Assembly (NCBI GenBank): GCA_004524425.1
Contig: SDNN01000155.1
Span: forward strand, 1-6,842
DNA length: 6,842 nucleotides
Source: Promethearchaeota archaeon
Lineage (GTDB): Archaea; Asgardarchaeota; Lokiarchaeia; Sigynarchaeales; SOKP01
Direction: 5' to 3'
Below, piece after piece: positions 6,405-6,842 of the stretch; the stretch's first letter is position 1; the number at the start of each line of letters is the position of its first letter. The position numbers and the translations under genes were made by a program. The notes beneath the pieces were generated by a model that had not been told where the DNA came from, did no database searches, and saw only the letters and a list, made by a program, of their open reading frames with translations.

Positions 6405-6842
6405 TTAAGACTCATTTTTATTTAGTTCTCTCTTTCTTTTTTCGTGAAGCAATTTTAAATCAATCTGCATTTCCTTGAATTTCTCATGATTAATCGGAAA
6501 AAATTTGAAAATGAAAATTCCAATTAATATGCCTAATAGAGGAATTAATGATACTAATATTGTAAGACCGAATATTGCTATTGATGTTTGAGCAGTAGCA
6601 TTTGATTCAAATCCTGTAGTCATTTGTACCAATATTAAAGTCATGCCTGAAAAGACAATGGATAATCTTGCGATCAATGTCAGGATTCCAGTGTATGTTG
6701 CCTCTCGCCTTTTACCAATTTTTAACTCATCAAAATCTATCGCTGTACTTATAGCAGGCTCCGTCATTAACATGCCACCTGCTCCAAAACCAGGAAAAAT
6801 TGTAATTAATACCAAAATTAAAAAGTCATTAATCAGAATAAC
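6405..6842 (-). CDS. GPH-family (MelB-like) cation symporter, 5' partial (C-terminal third)
   Basis: Membrane transporter of the glycoside-pentoside-hexuronide:cation symporter family within the major facilitator superfamily. The frame is open to the right edge; a TTG at 6815 lies inside a membrane segment and is not a start. The 145 visible residues (numbered from the edge) contain part of one membrane segment (about 1-22), the cytoplasmic loop IDFDELKIGKRREATYTGI at 35-53, which is the GPH hallmark (D..e.kTGkR.Eg), a second segment (about 53-75), a third (about 87-114), and a basic cytoplasmic tail with FFPINHEKFKEM, as family members end. Complete proteins are about 450-500 residues, so roughly two thirds is missing. 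GPH proteins import sugars, uronides and related solutes with H+ or Na+; the solute and ion here cannot be read because the N-terminal binding helices are outside. The BDH2-like SDR lies directly downstream, suggesting import coupled to oxidation or reduction of the same compound. Confidence 0.85.
   Translation of the reverse strand, partial: VILINDFLILVLITIFPGFGAGGMLMTEPAISTAIDFDELKIGKRREATYTGILTLIARLSIVFSGMTLILVQMTTGFESNATAQTSIAIFGLTILVSLIPLLGILIGIFIFKFFPINHEKFKEMQIDLKLLHEKRKRELNKNES

Noticed and set aside
6399..6413. GAGT...ACTC inverted repeat at the end of the symporter gene
   Set aside because: The arms are only 4 bp with a 7-nt loop and do not extend further; this is expected by chance and has no T-tract placed for a hairpin terminator.

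Overview
The window looks archaeal, most probably from an Asgard archaeon of the Lokiarchaeia type. The assignment rests on four observations: two adjacent genes of archaeal ether-lipid synthesis (geranylgeranyl reductase and geranylgeranylglyceryl phosphate synthase); low GC (about one third by eye); AT-rich TATA-like boxes about 25-32 nt upstream of start codons that lack a Shine-Dalgarno sequence, as in leaderless archaeal transcripts; and T-tract rather than hairpin terminators. The lineage below the domain level is inferred. Some bacteria carry GGGPS homologues, and no ribosomal or other marker gene is present.

Layout. Positions 1-2151 (+) hold a two-gene lipid operon: a geranylgeranyl reductase cut by the left edge, then a complete group II-type GGGP synthase 33 nt downstream. 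A Gfo/Idh/MocA-family dehydrogenase (2176-3303, -) converges on it. A 145-bp divergent promoter region separates that gene from an M24-family metallohydrolase (3449-4582, +). After a 205-bp AT-rich spacer comes an SDR dehydrogenase with an NAD-type signature (4788-5564, +). It converges, across a symmetrical A7T7 tract, on a second SDR (5608-6357, -) that resembles the DHRS6/BDH2 group but carries an NADP-type signature. At the right edge is the C-terminal third of a GPH-family (MelB-like) cation symporter (6405 to beyond 6842, -), lying upstream of the second SDR on the same strand.

How the genes may work together. The first two genes make and saturate the archaeal isoprenoid glycerol-phosphate lipid. 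The rest reads as an accessory catabolic neighbourhood: a symporter for a sugar-like or organic-acid solute, two SDRs and a Gfo/Idh/MocA enzyme for oxidation or reduction of hydroxyl/keto groups, and a metallohydrolase with an altered active site. The physiological substrate cannot be read from the sequence. No gap between genes exceeds 205 bases, and I found no RNA genes, CRISPR arrays, insertion sequences or attachment sites. I do not see a clearly new system. The most noteworthy points are the altered M24 active site, the contrasting cofactor signatures of the SDR pair, and a palindrome at the expected transcription start of the M24 gene.
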